From positions 27,476,759 to 27,540,758 of the forward strand of contig OY783204.1 in assembly GCA_963678705.1 (NCBI GenBank): DNA of 64,000 nucleotides, written 5' to 3'. The stretch is from Panorpa germanica. Its lineage: Eukaryota; Arthropoda; Insecta; Mecoptera; Panorpidae. The notes beneath the pieces are model-generated. The model was not told the DNA's origin, did no database searches, and saw only the letters and a program-made list of their open reading frames with translations. The position numbers and the translations under genes were made by a program. This document shows, piece after piece, positions 23,775 through 35,996 of this stretch; within the stretch, counting starts at the first letter, position 1; each line of letters opens with the position of its first letter.

Positions 23775-25619
23775 GGCAAACCATAGCTTGCACTATCTCG
23801 TTAGTTTCAACTTGAGTCGTTAAATATAAGCTTATAAAGGACTATTGCAACTTACAATATATTAGCTGATGTATATTACATGCAATGCACTTTGATAATA
23901 CTTAATTTAGGCATGAGTGTATTACGTTCAATAATGCATGTCACCTCCCTCTCCTTCGTGGTGTTTAGGAGGGTGAACAGCAGCTGTCAATAATACTTTG
24001 AAAGTTGCTAATACTGCACAGTATGACGCTGAGATGCTGTACGAGTACTTAGTTTTAGCAAATTACCGGTTCTAGAAACCGCTGATCTAATTAACCTAGA
24101 TTGAATACATTTTAAAATCTTAAGTGCTTTTCTTTGATAAATAAGTATTGATTATAAAATTTAATTTTGTTTTATTACAATATTTTCTCACTAAACAATA
24201 AAACATGAATCTTGATCGATTCGTATTCGAATCTATTTTAAAACTATTATATATTCAATCAATTATTTTTATACAATGATCCTCTTATATTATTTTCAAT
24301 ATCAATTAAAGAAAAATAATTAATTATATTTAGTCGATTAATTTCTTTTACCGTAGAAACATCATTTACTAATATCAGAAGTGGGATTATCTTTCAATGC
24401 AACGTAAGCTGCTTATTATATTAACGTCCTTTGTTGGCTTAAGGATATCACTATCACGGTGGATAACCAACCAGTAATGTCGTACCCACAAAAGACCCAA
24501 TTCAATTCGTTCTTTGGCCTGCAGCCTTATTACTGCTAACAGGTTCAATGGCGTGGAAGTAATGTTACTTGTAAAAGCGTTCGATGGAGTTGAACATTAC
24601 GGAAAGGGTAAAATACCACCCGTAGATATTTGTTGGTCAGCATAGGGAAGGAATCCCCTAAGGTTTTGCTTGTTCTATATTGATAAAGGATAAAGATATC
24701 CTTAAGGAAAACCGTTGGAGTTAGATTAGTTCGTGGACTGTAATGTCTTATGAGATTAGGGAGGGGATGATAAAGTTATATTGACATGAGTAAAATTCTG
24801 TATCGATGAATTAAAATTTTAGTAATTCAATTTGTAATATGTATTTTAACAATGTAAGTCATTAGTGATATGAATGGTACAGAGTTAAAAGAAAGAATGC
24901 TTGAATCCAGATCGATGAAATCTAGAATGAAATATTATATCAAACGTACATGTATTTTAGATTTGTCTTGAAGATTATGGATTGGAAATCTGTGCTTTCT
25001 TTGTGTCACCTTTGTGACCCTTTTATATATTTTAATTCCATTGTGTCTTGTACAGTGCAGTCTGCCATAAACCGAATGTCTTTTGTACCATACATGTGCT
25101 AATTTCATGCTTCGGTTAACACGGTAACCGCGTTGTAGGGTATCTTTTCTCTCGAAATAGTTGACCTTAAAATACAATTTCATTTTCTAACAACTTTATA
25201 ACACTTCTCTGTTTCTTAAAATCGATGTCGTTAACAATTTGACTACATGTCGTTAAAACGAAGAGCTGTGTCTTAATTAAATGTGCTTGTTAACATAAAC
25301 CGGATGAAAAGCAGCTTGCTTATTAAGAAAGGATAAGTCATCTTATTTAATTACAATAAAATAAATACGACTTCATTTTGCATTTCTTTTATTTGTGTAA
25401 TTAAATCCGCATTTTGATTGTATTCTTCATTAAATACAAATCAGCAACACCCAATTGAGTTTAAGTGGATATATTTTTGTAAGAGACTCTTCTAATTGTA
25501 TTATTAGAGAAGTAGAATTTAATAAGCTTTGAAACATCAAAAGAAATACATTGTATCTTCATTTCTAAAAGCAAATTGAATATCTTTGAAGAATGGTTAT
25601 TAACTTGTAAATTGAAATA
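23775..25619. other. No gene seen
   Basis: A moderately CG-richer block at 24380-24760 has no open frame. The 82-codon minus-strand frame at 24935-25183 (basic, for example KIYKRVTKVTQRKHRF) is less AT-driven than most but lacks splice signals and homology that I can name. Confidence 0.35.
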
Positions 25620-25627
25620 CATACAGA

Positions 25628-26049
25628 CATTGGCGTACGCGGAATAATAAACTAGCTTCTTCTTCTTCTTCAGTGGCTCGACAGCCCTGGGTGGGCCCTG
25701 GCCTTCTCAAGAATTTTTTCCGAATGATTTAATTACTTGAGATTTCGTAACAAGGTTTTTTACACGGGGTGGAGTTGTTAGCACCATGGCCAAGCCCCAG
25801 CCTGGAGGACCAGTGCCCGGCTATGCCCCCAGGCACTGGGTACCCATTTTAGTCGCCTCTTACGACATGCATGAGCAACATTGGGACTATTCTTTCACAC
25901 CCGGTCACCACTCGGGAATAATAAACCAGCTAGCAAGATTAAAAACTTCGCCAGGCTTTAGCTTATAGCAAGCTTGAAACTGGACTATAAGTCAATTTAC
26001 TGGGTTATGCGATGATTCCCTCGCTTACCACTCGCTTCGTACGCCTATG
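25628..26049. mobile_element. hAT-like element hosting a nested SINE/LINE insertion
   Basis: The ends CATTGGCGTACG and CGTACGCCTATG are inverted repeats (11 of 12 matching). The flanks CATACAGA (25620-25627) and TGTACAGA (26050-26057) are an imperfect 8-bp duplication, the hAT signature. Removing the nested insert leaves under 170 bp, so this is a small non-autonomous element. Confidence 0.65.
25657..25915 (-). mobile_element. SINE or LINE 3' end with (GAA)n tail, inserted in the hAT element
   Basis: On the minus strand it begins CCCGAGTGGTGACCGGGTG, contains ATGTCGTAAGAGGCGACTAA, a motif I know from dispersed insect retroelements, and ends in (GAA)n. The flanks GAATAATAAACTAGC (25642-25656) and GAATAATAAACCAGCTAGC (25916-25934) are a target duplication differing by a four-base insertion. 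The 60-codon plus-strand frame at 25786 is a shadow of this repeat. Confidence 0.65.
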
Positions 26050-26057
26050 TGTACAGA

Positions 26058-27238
26058 CTATTTTATAAGACTGCTAATTAAATTGCTTAAATTAATACCG
26101 AAAATATTTTATCTCTTCTTTTAGAATGTTAATACAGCGGCACGCTTAATATGTATAACAGATATCAATAACTAATAAAATATATAATTTATGATGTATT
26201 CATATAATTCTTATAAATGCGTCTATAATCTAACATTAAATTATTACAGAACGTAAATTCTTCTTAATTCTCGCCTGAAGCTAAAGTCATATCCGATTGG
26301 AATGACCTTGAAACAATCCAAATGACGACTAACTTTTTGTTTTATTAATTTATACATTTATTGATATTATATTTTAGTAAATAAACACTTTTTTTTGTTA
26401 GATTTTTTTAATTTACGTCAGTCAGTAAAATTATAGGTCATAAAGCTGGTAACTGCAAGAGATTTTTTACACTATGAGAAATATAATTGAGCTGTGCGTT
26501 CTACATAGGGAAAACATTTTATAAATAAAATTTATTTTCATTCTCGTTTACGTCCTTGTTAAATATCGTCAATTGGTTACAGCAAAGAACTATTTCACTA
26601 ATTATAAGTGTTAAATAGCAATGATTTAACAGTTCATATTTTATTTATTGTTTTAGCTAAAAACAGGCATGTCTATCAAGCATGTCAGCGACAACCGTGT
26701 TATTTTCCTGATAATTTTAATCTGGCATTCAAAGCGATACAAGTGCAAGTTCAATGCAGCCGAGTCGTACAGGCAGCGTTCGGTTTGTTACGTTTTAACC
26801 TTAAGAAACGTTCATTCTAACATTTTCGTGATAAATTAGTTCCGAGAACTTTAAGTGAACGATTGTATAAGAGTGTACATGACGATTATGTAATCATTGT
26901 GACGAATCGATGACAGGTAGTACACGTGCCAATAATGCCGATGAACAGTGACGAATCAGGGTATATATTAAAAGGGCCCTTAATTCTTTTTATCTCAAAA
27001 CACATTTAATTGTATTTATTTAGAATTGTGTTGGTAGTGGTCTATCTTAGTGCGCCTACGGATGAATGCGCCTCTGCCAATATTACGAACAATGCAATGA
27101 AAGCAATGCCAAAGAGCGATAACAAATATTTATTGACATTTTTAAAACTCGAAACTATATTGAATTGACTTAATAACACTTTTCTAATGTAAAATAAAAT
27201 TAATTTCTTATTTTGTATATAAAGCAATCCAGCAATCA
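26058..27238. other. No gene seen
   Basis: AT-rich. Short frames at 26608-26820 and 27042-27266 have no splice or promoter support; the latter has a hydrophobic stretch (LFGIAFIALFVILAEAHS) that resembles a signal peptide only by chance composition. Confidence 0.35.
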
Positions 27239-27808
27239 CTAAGGCAATTATTCTGTAACTTTTCAAAAAATTGACCTTATTTTTTCAGCAGTGGAAATCG
27301 CTGTATTTAAAATATCTAAAGTGGTATTCTGTATGAAATTTCCATCGCCCTTATAATATACAGCGGTGAAAAAGTATAGTGACGTATTTAAAGACGTCAT
27401 CAATTTTAAAAATATTTGACCAATCACGGCATTCAGAATATTCAAATATTTAAAAATTCAAACACTTGACAAGTACGAATACATGTCAATTGTTTAAGTC
27501 AATTGACAAGCAACATAACCTCACTTTCTGATATATTTATATTTGTATATTCATATGACTATACATATACTGTGTATTAAAAAATTTGTACTGAAATTCA
27601 AATTGTTTGACAGTTCTAAAAAATACAGCGATGGAAAATTTTAAAATCACCGCTAAATCCGACCTCATCGATTTTTTTCCAGCGACAAAAATAAAATCGA
27701 TGGAAATTTCTTACAGAATACCAGATAAAAAATCATCGCTTTTGTGACGTCATTTTACAACGATGAAATTTTTCCACCGGTGGAAATACTTTACGGAATA
27801 AGACCCTA
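27239..27808. mobile_element. MITE with long imperfect terminal inverted repeats
   Basis: The right end, read inward, gives GGGTCTTATTCCGTAAAG and later GGTATTCTGTAAGAAATTTC; the left end gives TTATTCTGTAACTTTTC and GGTATTCTGTATGAAATTTC. Paired blocks cover roughly 100-130 bp on each side, so the element can fold into a long hairpin. About 570 bp, no ORF. Target duplication not resolved. Confidence 0.6.
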
Positions 27809-28409
27809 AATGCTGAGTTTTTGTGTCTGTACCCATTCTCACTGTATTCTACTTCCCATTATCAGGATTAAGGGATATTGGTGATATGACACGTCATCAG
27901 GTCGGGTTGAAGGTCACATTGTGCGTGTGATTCGGCGGACGTGAACTCGCATACCATACTGTATGTTAAGACATCAACATTCACTTCCAGAATCCTAATT
28001 ATAATTTATTGTTTAATAACTAGATTGCTGTCAGCAGTAAGTGGATTAATAATTAATTTTTTTATTAAGCTTGCGTGTTTCCTAGTTCTGTGTATTTTTG
28101 ATGACGTATTTCCGTCATATAGGCTATTTTATTGTGAAAACACGGATGGATCGTCATGTTGTTTTTAGCTAAGCTTGCTATACTTACATATGTATGGTTG
28201 TAATATTAACAATTTGATAATGCTCGCGATATTTGTCTGCGAACACAATGGAGGCCTAGCGATAACATAATTCAGAGCTACGATACCCAAAGGTTATGGA
28301 CCAGGACAAGATGAGGGCGACCTAAGTATATCACTATCAGTTGATAACCCATTTCTTATTAAAAACCAATTATGCTTTATCAACACACAAATATTTCCAT
28401 TGTTTAGAA
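27809..28409. other. No gene seen
   Basis: An acceptor-like CATTCACTTCCAG (27989) and a donor-like GTCAGCA|GTAAGTGG (28034) enclose an open but strongly AT-driven 46-nt stretch; I do not call it an exon. Confidence 0.3.
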
Positions 28410-28583
28410 AGTAGCGTCATTGAGAAACCGAAATTTATAACAGCAGTGGCTATGAACAGATCATTCTTGTTGTCGGGATACAAAATTTAATTAAAGTAAA
28501 ATTAAAGTTAAAGCAGAACATTATTAAGTGCGATAAAAGGCTACGTGCCTAGGAAGCCCGAAAAATTATATATAAAAAAAGTA
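28410..28583 (+). mobile_element. LINE 3' end, second copy of the 23.4-kb family
   Basis: The plus strand reads IEKPKFITAVAMNRSFLLSG and a stop, then the same 3' UTR (CGATAAAAGGCTACGTGCCT) and an A-rich tail at about 28575. Only the last codons and UTR survive. Confidence 0.75.
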
Positions 28584-28593
28584 GCGTAACTAA

Positions 28594-28690
28594 AACTACT
28601 GTAACTTGTAAACTAATTATCGGAATGTCATGAAATTTTAACACATATCGTCTTAAGGTTGGTACTATCTAAAAATCATACGGATTTGTT
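28594..28690 (+). repeat. Core of the 1.6-kb repeat family, second copy
   Basis: About 95 bp (from CTGTAACTTGTAAACTAATT to GGTTGGTACTATCTAAAA) match the reverse complement of 1735-1830. The terminal inverted repeats of the first copy are not present here, so this is a fragment or a related element sharing the core. Confidence 0.6.
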
Positions 28691-29980
28691 AATAGTGTTG
28701 CCAATTGAGTGCTTCAGCGAGTGCGTAGTTCGCCTGCCCATTGACTAACATATAAATTACCAATTGATGACGATTGTTTGCTTCTATTAAAGTTTTTTTA
28801 ACTAAGTAATAAAGTAATAAATTACGTCCTAACACGATGGCATTTTATATCTAATCAAATTTTGTGAGTTCACGTATAATTATTAAATGACCTTCTTGAG
28901 CAATTTTCAGATAATGAAAGTGTTGCATGAATTGAGAAAATTAAAAACTACAACGAGCCTGTATATACTCGTAGATTAAAATGACCTTAAAAATTAATTT
29001 AATACAAGTATTATCTAAAGATTAATCTTAATTCGTTATTTACGGTTTGATATATAGCTTGTATTAATCGAATATTAATTACACTGCGTATATATATATA
29101 TATTTTATTTTTTTTCGTTTTGAAAGTGAACAAAACCACTAATCAGAAGTCTATTTTACCTTTCGACTTTTAACTTAATTTTAACATAAACTTAATGTGA
29201 ATAATATTGGATAATAAATAATTTACGCACTTGAAGATGGCTTTATATAGCAATCTAGGCGATTCAAGGTCCATATTCAAAAAACAATGTGTATGTATAT
29301 ATATATATCCAGAGCTTTAATCTATCGATTATCTGACAATACCATTCCTCCTGACATCTAGTGATGTTTTTACGAACTAACGTGGAGTAAATGCTGTCAG
29401 TCACCTGGGACGTTATAAAAAATGCATTCAACCCCCAGATGTTCAACCAATTGATCTCTAACGCGTGTAAATTGGAAGAATAAAGCTACAAGTTGTAATA
29501 AGTATATTATAGCTTCATCTCTGAAGCTATAACGTCTGAGCTATAAAATTCAACATTTATAAGTTATCTATATTAATAACAAAAATTCAATGATATTTTT
29601 TTTAATATTTGAATGTGATTTATTATTTTTGTAAATGAATATTATGTGTAAACATACACAGTGGTGTACAAAGACTAAAGGGGGGATGGATCCAATCTGT
29701 TTTCAATCTAGGCAATCAATCTTGTTTTCAGTGCGCGCTCAGACTAAAGAGAGATTTGTCATAACAGTTATTAGTTAAGGTATTAAAATAACGGATATCG
29801 CAAATGTCAAGTTCATTGTTATTCCAGGAGAGAGATTAAATTCAATTATAAATAAATTGCAGCGTAAAACAATAAAAATCATAATACACTGTTAAATTTG
29901 TCTTAATATATACACCCAATCGATAGAAAATACTGTTAGCAGTAGGTACATTAATGCAACCAGTCCCATTGTTTTTTTTT
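28691..29980. other. No gene seen
   Basis: AT-rich with short TA runs (29090-29105, 29297-29310). No repeat partner or coding signal. Confidence 0.4.
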
Positions 29981-30176
29981 ATATTTATTTATTTATTTGC
30001 CTTGACTTTTATTCGTCATAGGCACCATCAAACATTTTTCATACATATTTTACAATTTACAAATTTTACAAATTTCTAAATATTTAAATAATTCACCAAA
30101 TATTTTGAAACACTAAACAAAAATTTAGTATTACCAGGGAAAGTTTTAATCACATCTAATATTTCACTATTGAATT
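29981..30176 (-). mobile_element. LINE 3' end, second copy of the 8.7-kb family
   Basis: It matches 8670-8870: the (AAAT)n tail, GACGAATAAAAGTCAAGGC and the last codons of the ORF (VIKTFPGNTKFLF). Strongly 5'-truncated, about 195 bp. It lies about 125 bp upstream of the hAT element at 30301. Confidence 0.75.
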
Positions 30177-30300
30177 TTGTTCTTTGTAGACATATGTTTA
30201 TATGCTTTGCATATTCTTCTCAATTATTTTATTATTTCTTACAGTAGTTCAAATTACGAAAGATTTACGGGGACTCCTGCTTAAAAGAGGTTATGACAGC

Positions 30301-30872
30301 CAGTGGCGTAGCTAGGTAACCAAAGGCCCCGGTGCAAATAGAAACTGGGGCCCTAACTAAACTGTTTAGGTTTTATCAAGTCGTATATATATAAGAGTAA
30401 TTCATAAAATGTTTCACTCTTGTAAATCAGATCTGTTCGATCACGATCATTGTTCGCAAGACTCAGGAATACGGCCACCGGTAATTACTGCATACCTCAC
30501 AGCAATGGTCTATCTTCGATAAATCTAAATCTAAACTGTTCTTTTTATAAAATGAAATAAAAACTGTGATTTCTCATAAACCTCAATGTTAAATTAAAAA
30601 ATTCAAAGTTCAATATATTTTTACAGATTCTCCGCAATTTTTCTAAAATTTAATGAGATCTTATTATAATATGCCAAATTTTGGAAAATATTAAACGGTA
30701 ACTCTCTGACCGACAGTACTACCTTAAAATCGTGTTGCAACCTATTTTATTTACATTCCAAAGGTGGGAGATTTTTTAGCTAGTACAATACGAGGTTCGC
30801 TGGTCAGGGTCCCCCTGAGCTTGAAGGCCCCGGTGCCCAGCACCGACTGGCCCATACCTAGCTACGCCAGTG
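30301..30872. mobile_element. Non-autonomous hAT element with perfect 8-bp target duplication
   Basis: CAGTGGCGTAGCTAGGTA at the left end and TACCTAGCTACGCCAGTG at the right end match at 17 of 18 positions. ATGACAGC is present at 30293-30300 and 30873-30880. Subterminal GGCCCCGGTGC motifs repeat at both ends. 572 bp, no ORF of note. The preserved duplication suggests fairly recent insertion. Confidence 0.9.
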
Positions 30873-30880
30873 ATGACAGC

Positions 30881-32384
30881 CATATAAATACACGATAAGA
30901 TGGTGAATTTTGTCTTATACGTTCCTTTACACAATATTAAGTACTGATAACAAATTAGTAACAGTGAAGCCACGAATTTGTAAACAAGAAGTACCTGAAA
31001 AACCTTACTGACTTTATCAATAACTGTAATTTAATATCTATTGCAACTTGTTTTAAGCACTATACAATACATATCACACCAAGTAATTACATTGACTATT
31101 AAATACAATTACTAGTTAATGAAATCTAATAATTTACCTGGAACTGTTATTGATTCCAAGGGATGTAGGTATATTTATTTCCACCCTAACGAAGATGTTC
31201 TCTGTCAGAAAACATCGCTCCGCTAAACTCTTTTATTTTCCGGCCATTGATTAGGAGCCAAGGGGATGCTTTTGGTGCTTCTCTCACCCTTACCCTGGGG
31301 CATGTTTTTATTCCTTTTTTTATTATGATACTAATGTTTACTAACACATAGGGGTGGCCACCCTACGCGATATTCAATGGTCAGATCAATTTACAACAAT
31401 AAATAATCATTTCAAATGGATATTGACAAGGAATGTAACATAATTGTACACAGGGATCTATTTCATAAGTTTATTATGACGTCAGGTTCAGTTAGAATTA
31501 CAGAACAAACAAAAACAAAGGTCAAATTTATTGGAAATAGAGAAAAATATGTTTTGTTGTATCCAGTGATGGATCTAGATGCTTTAGATAGAAGATGTAT
31601 AAGAATTAAACAAAATATAAATTGATATTGTTGTAATACAATAATATACTGCTTTCTTCCTCTGATTGAGAGAGGTATTATGTCGGTTTTACCAAATGTT
31701 AAATAAAATTAGTTCTAAAAGTAAAATGTAGTAGCTGGAATCGCAATATCCTGCTTCAATGTTTGTGAAAGAGTTTATAAAAGCTCTCATAAAAAAATAT
31801 GTGCGAAAATTGTACACTTTTTATTTGTGCAGTGTTAATAGTAAGAATATTTAACAGTGTACTAATAATATTACTTTTTATTAAGCACAAAAACACTTAA
31901 CAATATAGGAGTAATATACAAGCAGCGTTCTCATGCGGTGGACATTCTTGCTGCATCGCGTCTGCTGTTACTGCAACGAATTCAACACAAAAAAACCACA
32001 AATGTTTTGTATGTACTCGTACATAGAAACGTATTCTACACATGTAAATAAATAAAAAAAACACAGGTACTTTTATGGTGTATATCAGTGGTCCCTAAAC
32101 TACGGTTCGCAGACTCATTTGCAAAAGAATACAACGTGTATAATAAGAAGTAAAGACAAGCCCAATGCACCTACACGACTGAAAACTATTTGATTTGAGA
32201 CGAATCGTGTCTGTCGTCTCTTCTACATTTATTTAAATTTAAAAAAAAGGATTTAGCTCGTCAGTTTAAATTATTTTTTAAATTTTGAGGTCGACAAATT
32301 ACTTTACTATAGTAAGGTAAGAGCGTTACTTCATGAATTGGTGGTTTAAAAAACAATTTTTTTGTAAATTCAATTTCTTTTTCA
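30881..32384. other. No recognised gene
   Basis: Contains the unexplained 69-codon ORF at 31416-31625 (separate entry). The rest is AT-rich, with a patch near 31200-31360 that is richer in C+G but closed in all frames over any length. Confidence 0.4.
31416..31625 (+). CDS. Unrecognised 69-codon ORF
   Basis: ATG-to-stop frame with a balanced, charged composition (for example TKVKFIGNREKYVLLYPVMD and LDALDRRCIRIKQ) that looks less like random AT-rich DNA than other short ORFs here. No splice sites, promoter or family can be named. It may be a decayed transposon or host exon fragment, or chance. Confidence 0.15.
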   Translation: MDIDKECNIIVHRDLFHKFIMTSGSVRITEQTKTKVKFIGNREKYVLLYPVMDLDALDRRCIRIKQNIN

Positions 32385-32735
32385 AAGTACATACTCGTTT
32401 ACATAATCGTACTTTCTTTCTAGCTTGATTTTAGAATTTGAGGCGATTTCTGCTGGTTTGTCTGAAAGGAGGTCTTTTAGTTCACCACTGATGCTGTGTT
32501 TTGTGCGTTAAGTTTGATATTGTGGGCAGGTTACTAGTAGACGATGGACTGTTATTTGCGTCTGACAGTTGCTGCACTGCGGAGCTGTTGTTTTACTCAT
32601 TAAATGTCGATGCGTTAACCTCGTATGTCCTGTTCGTAGTCTGAAGATGGCTTTCTCAAATTTTCTGTTCCTCTGATAAGAAGTTTTCCACGTTTTTGTA
32701 TTTTTCTTAATCAATCCCAATTTGTTGCTACTTAT
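32385..32735 (-). mobile_element. LINE fragment with RLRTGHTRLTH core
   Basis: On the minus strand: GLIKKNTKTWKTSYQRNRKF, FRLRTGHTRLTHRHLM, PQCSNCQTQITVHRLLVTCP, one stop, then ISGELKDLLSDKPAEIASNS in the same frame. The RLRTGHTRLTH...C..C....T..H.L..CP pattern is the end of I/R1/jockey-group ORF2 proteins, after the reverse transcriptase. The RT and endonuclease are absent, so it is a dead 5'-truncated copy. A different subfamily from the other LINEs here. Confidence 0.8.
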
Positions 32736-32978
32736 TTGCGTCTAGCACTGGTTTTGAATTATAAAAGGTTAACAACTCCATTTTAAGGATTAAACGTTTT
32801 TAGAATACTTATAAAATGAGTTTATCCTTAAAGTTAGAAATTATTCTGTTTTGCGATATGTCTTAAAAAAAAATCTATTCGCACACTTAATTCATTCTTT
32901 ACTTAAATGTGGGGTGCGGTGTCTAAAAGTTTGAGAGCTGATGGTAGATACAGTAATACACTCAACAAACACCATCGA

Positions 32979-32979
<1 letters not shown>

Positions 32980-33033
<54 letters not shown>
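32980..33033. repeat. (TA)n microsatellite
   Basis: Pure TA dinucleotide for about 54 bp. Confidence 0.95.
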
Positions 33034-33034
<1 letters not shown>

Positions 33035-34044
33035 GATAATATACATAATAACGCTACACATAACATAAATATATCTTACACAACTTTACTCGAGAGCTAA
33101 AGTCGTAAAAACCCAAGGGTAAATGTATTATAGTCTATGATTATTGAATTAATAATACATTTATGAATTCTTCTTTAATAGACATCGGAGTATGCACTAG
33201 TAACATATACATATATGAACTTAGTTATTCTACAGGAAAAAAGTGAATGAACAAAAAAACGTGGAAATTATTATCCCAGCTTGAATAGTTGAGTAATAAA
33301 AGATAGTATGAATGAATGAGATCAATTAGAATAAATTTTATCTGAATTGCAAACACTCATCTAACGCTCGCTTCATACTCCCCCCTCCGTATGATTTGGC
33401 TTACGCCCACAGTGTGATCTGTTAAGTAGCCGAAACACTGACAGGATGGTTATCACGGCTCGGAAATTGGATAAAGTGATGCCGCGGTATTGTTTAATCA
33501 ACACAGACCGTGGTTATAAATTACATATTATACGAATACGAAGTAGATTCACTAATTCGGCTTAATATATAGTTGATTCCCTCCGTATACGATGAATGCT
33601 TGAACTGAGGTGACGTCACATGCATAGAATCTGTGTGTAATCTTTCAAACAACGCCTGGTAAAATTTCTGTAGTAAATTTGCGATGTGTTTAAATTTATA
33701 TTAAAGGATATTTTAATAACAAAGACCATTTATTCATATTATATAAATTTGTAAATGATAAGTACTAATTTAATTAATTAGCTGTTAAATGAGTTGCAAT
33801 TTCTGTTCGTTTGATTTTATTTGCAAAGCTATTAAAGTATATTTATTATTATTATAATTTTTAATATAGTTTTACTAATGTTGTCGTCTATTATTATTTC
33901 GTTTTTAAATCTTATACGATCCAAATTATTGAGTTCTTAGAGCTATTTGGCCTATGAAACTCACACAGTACGTAGCTATGACTTCAACCCAGGATTAGCG
34001 ATGATATCCTGCACAGGAACAGAAGATTTATGGACCAGTAAACG
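33034..34044. other. No gene seen
   Basis: AT-rich; a CG-richer patch near 33360-33510 with no open frame. No repeats matched. Confidence 0.4.
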
Positions 34045-34386
34045 CAGGGCGGCTTTAGCCATTGCGAGGCACTTATTCTTTGTATAATTTATGTAAATTG
34101 TAAGTAAGTATTTTTGATGATAATTGACGAGAAATAAAATTAAATTTATAATAAAAGATTTATAAAAGTTAACAAGCACAAAGACGACAAATATTAATTA
34201 TGATAAACTAAGGCACATGAAAGCCTGATACGCGTGATTTTAGTGGAATTTCTAAAGAACGAGGCGCGAGATTCAAATAGATATATAGTAATGAATTTTT
34301 CTACTTGGGTTGTTGTGCGAGAATGCGAGGCCCCTTCAAGAACGAGGCTCGGGCGGTTGCTCTGCTTGCCACCCCCTAAAGTCATA
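34045..34386. mobile_element. Probable hAT-like element
   Basis: The left end CAGGGCGGCTTTAGCC and the right end read inward TATGACTTTAGGGGGTGGC share CTTTAG and the GGC-rich subterminal style of hAT elements. The right part (34260-34382) is also found at 39113-39210. Target duplication not clear. Opposing short frames over this stretch are shadows. Confidence 0.4.
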
Positions 34387-34389
34387 CAT

Positions 34390-35336
34390 ACATACATCAA
34401 TATACATATTCGATTGGACTTTTAATTCAGAGAATCCTAACAGTTTCTTATGGTAAATATTTAGATATAGAAGATTAGATTTTTGTTTCTGGATGGAAAA
34501 ATCATATTGGTGCAATGAATTCAAGCGTCATAGTACGGGTATATAAGCCATAAAAAAACAAATTCTCTTTATGTTATGTTGTTACTTAAAAACATGCAGA
34601 ACTAACAAAATCTTCTTTCGTCACAAAACAACTGTTATTTGCAAACAATTATTCATCGTTAGCGAACATTTATATGATGAATATTGTGCAAAATATTATT
34701 ACACAATGAATGATGATCTAAAATATTCAATTTTTTGTCAGCACGTAAATGTGCGTGCTAGCTTTTTTTGAGGTTAAGAAAGTGTGAGTATTTGTAAATG
34801 TCAGAATCATTAACACACCAAAAAAAGGCTGTTAGCACTAACCACAAAACACGACTCGAACAAAACATCGCACGGTTCTTCTCACACCCTTATAACATCA
34901 ACCCCCCATGTCTGAATGTAAAGCAATCCCCTAAGTCTTAACACCTAGCACAGGGGCTCGTCAAACCCTGATCAGAAATCTCATTAGAATCTGTTTAGTC
35001 CATAACCATGGTTTATAAAGCGAACGAGAATTTAAGTGAAGTAGAAATGCCACTCGCTATTTAAAATTATAATTGAAAACATTGATGGAAATGTAATTTG
35101 TAAAAGCAATCGTAAAAGCATTATTTTGTCAAGTTGAATGAACATAGGGGCTGAGAGCGTTGAAGCTTGATAACAGACATCTGTGTCTTCGTTTGGTTGG
35201 CCTTGGATTCATGTTATTTTGACTATATACGTCACTGTTAAATATCTGTACGACATCTATTGATAATTTGCAAAGTATATGCAGCCATCAATGCTATTGC
35301 CTTACTCCGAAGCAAATGAACGGATGTTAATGAGCG
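34390..35336. other. No gene seen apart from a SINE head
   Basis: Short frames (34571-34771) without support. The SINE fragment at 35145 is listed separately. Confidence 0.35.
35145..35215 (+). repeat. SINE head fragment related to the 5.3-kb SINE
   Basis: GGGCTGAGAGCGTTGAAGCTTG and TCTGTGTCTTCG align with the tRNA-like head of 5283-5555; the B box is eroded. No tail recognised. Confidence 0.5.
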
Positions 35337-35996
35337 TGTGTCCTCATTTTTTAGTGGTCGATTTTTCAATTGTTTATTGAAATTGATGTAAATAAATGTG
35401 TATTGTATTGGCGTTTCTATTTTATTAAATATCTAAATGTTGACGGAGATATAGCAATTTTTAAATTGTATTTGTATGACGTGAAATGCATTTTAACGTC
35501 AGTTACTTGTTGAGTAGGTCAGTGCTGTGGTATTGTTCTGTAGCTGTTGGTAGTCGAAATAATCAAGTCAAGTCAAAGAATAATAAGTTTTCATTTTTTT
35601 TGACCCTGTTACGGCAGACATAATATTGAAATTTGATTGTTTCTTGAAATAGCAGTAAATAATATTTGATATTTTGATATATAAATACATATAGCAGAGA
35701 TTTATGAGCTGTAAGGTTGGCACCCTGTAAACTTATCAGAGTTCTACCTTGAATATGCTTTCTCTTTTACGCTGTGTTGTATAAAAGAGATAGCGACTGG
35801 CACTTGTGATGTCACATGCAGTTGGAATGTGTACAACGTTGAATCCCTTTAATAATTAAAGAGACAAAATGACTTTTTTAATTGTTAATATCTCCTAACA
35901 TATAAGGAGTTATTAAAAAATAATTGAACATTTGAGGTTCTAGTAACCCACTTTATCAATATAGAGTACAGTTTTATAGAAATTAAGACATTGGAC
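35337..35996 (+). repeat. 0.65-kb dispersed repeat, copy 1
   Basis: It aligns in reverse with 46476-47080 from TGTCCTCATTTTTTAGTG to GAAATTAAGACATTGGAC. Includes the TGACGGAGATATAGCAATTT and TTAATATCTCCTAACATATA blocks. It has about 75 extra bases (roughly 35710-35800) relative to copy 2. No ORF; family unknown. Confidence 0.75.

Noticed and set aside
26017-26058. Minus-strand exon-like 42 nt (SYKIVCTHRRTKRV) with GTAAGC donor
   Set aside because: It covers the end of a hAT-like element and its target duplication; the acceptor lacks a pyrimidine tract.
27042-27266. 74-codon minus-strand ORF with signal-peptide-like stretch
   Set aside because: Hydrophobicity follows from AT-rich codons, and it overlaps the left end of a MITE.
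31136-31183. Minus-strand 48-nt exon-like block ending TTCCAG|GTAAATT
   Set aside because: Its phase would introduce a stop between the 38-nt and 48-nt exons, and the acceptor is mediocre.
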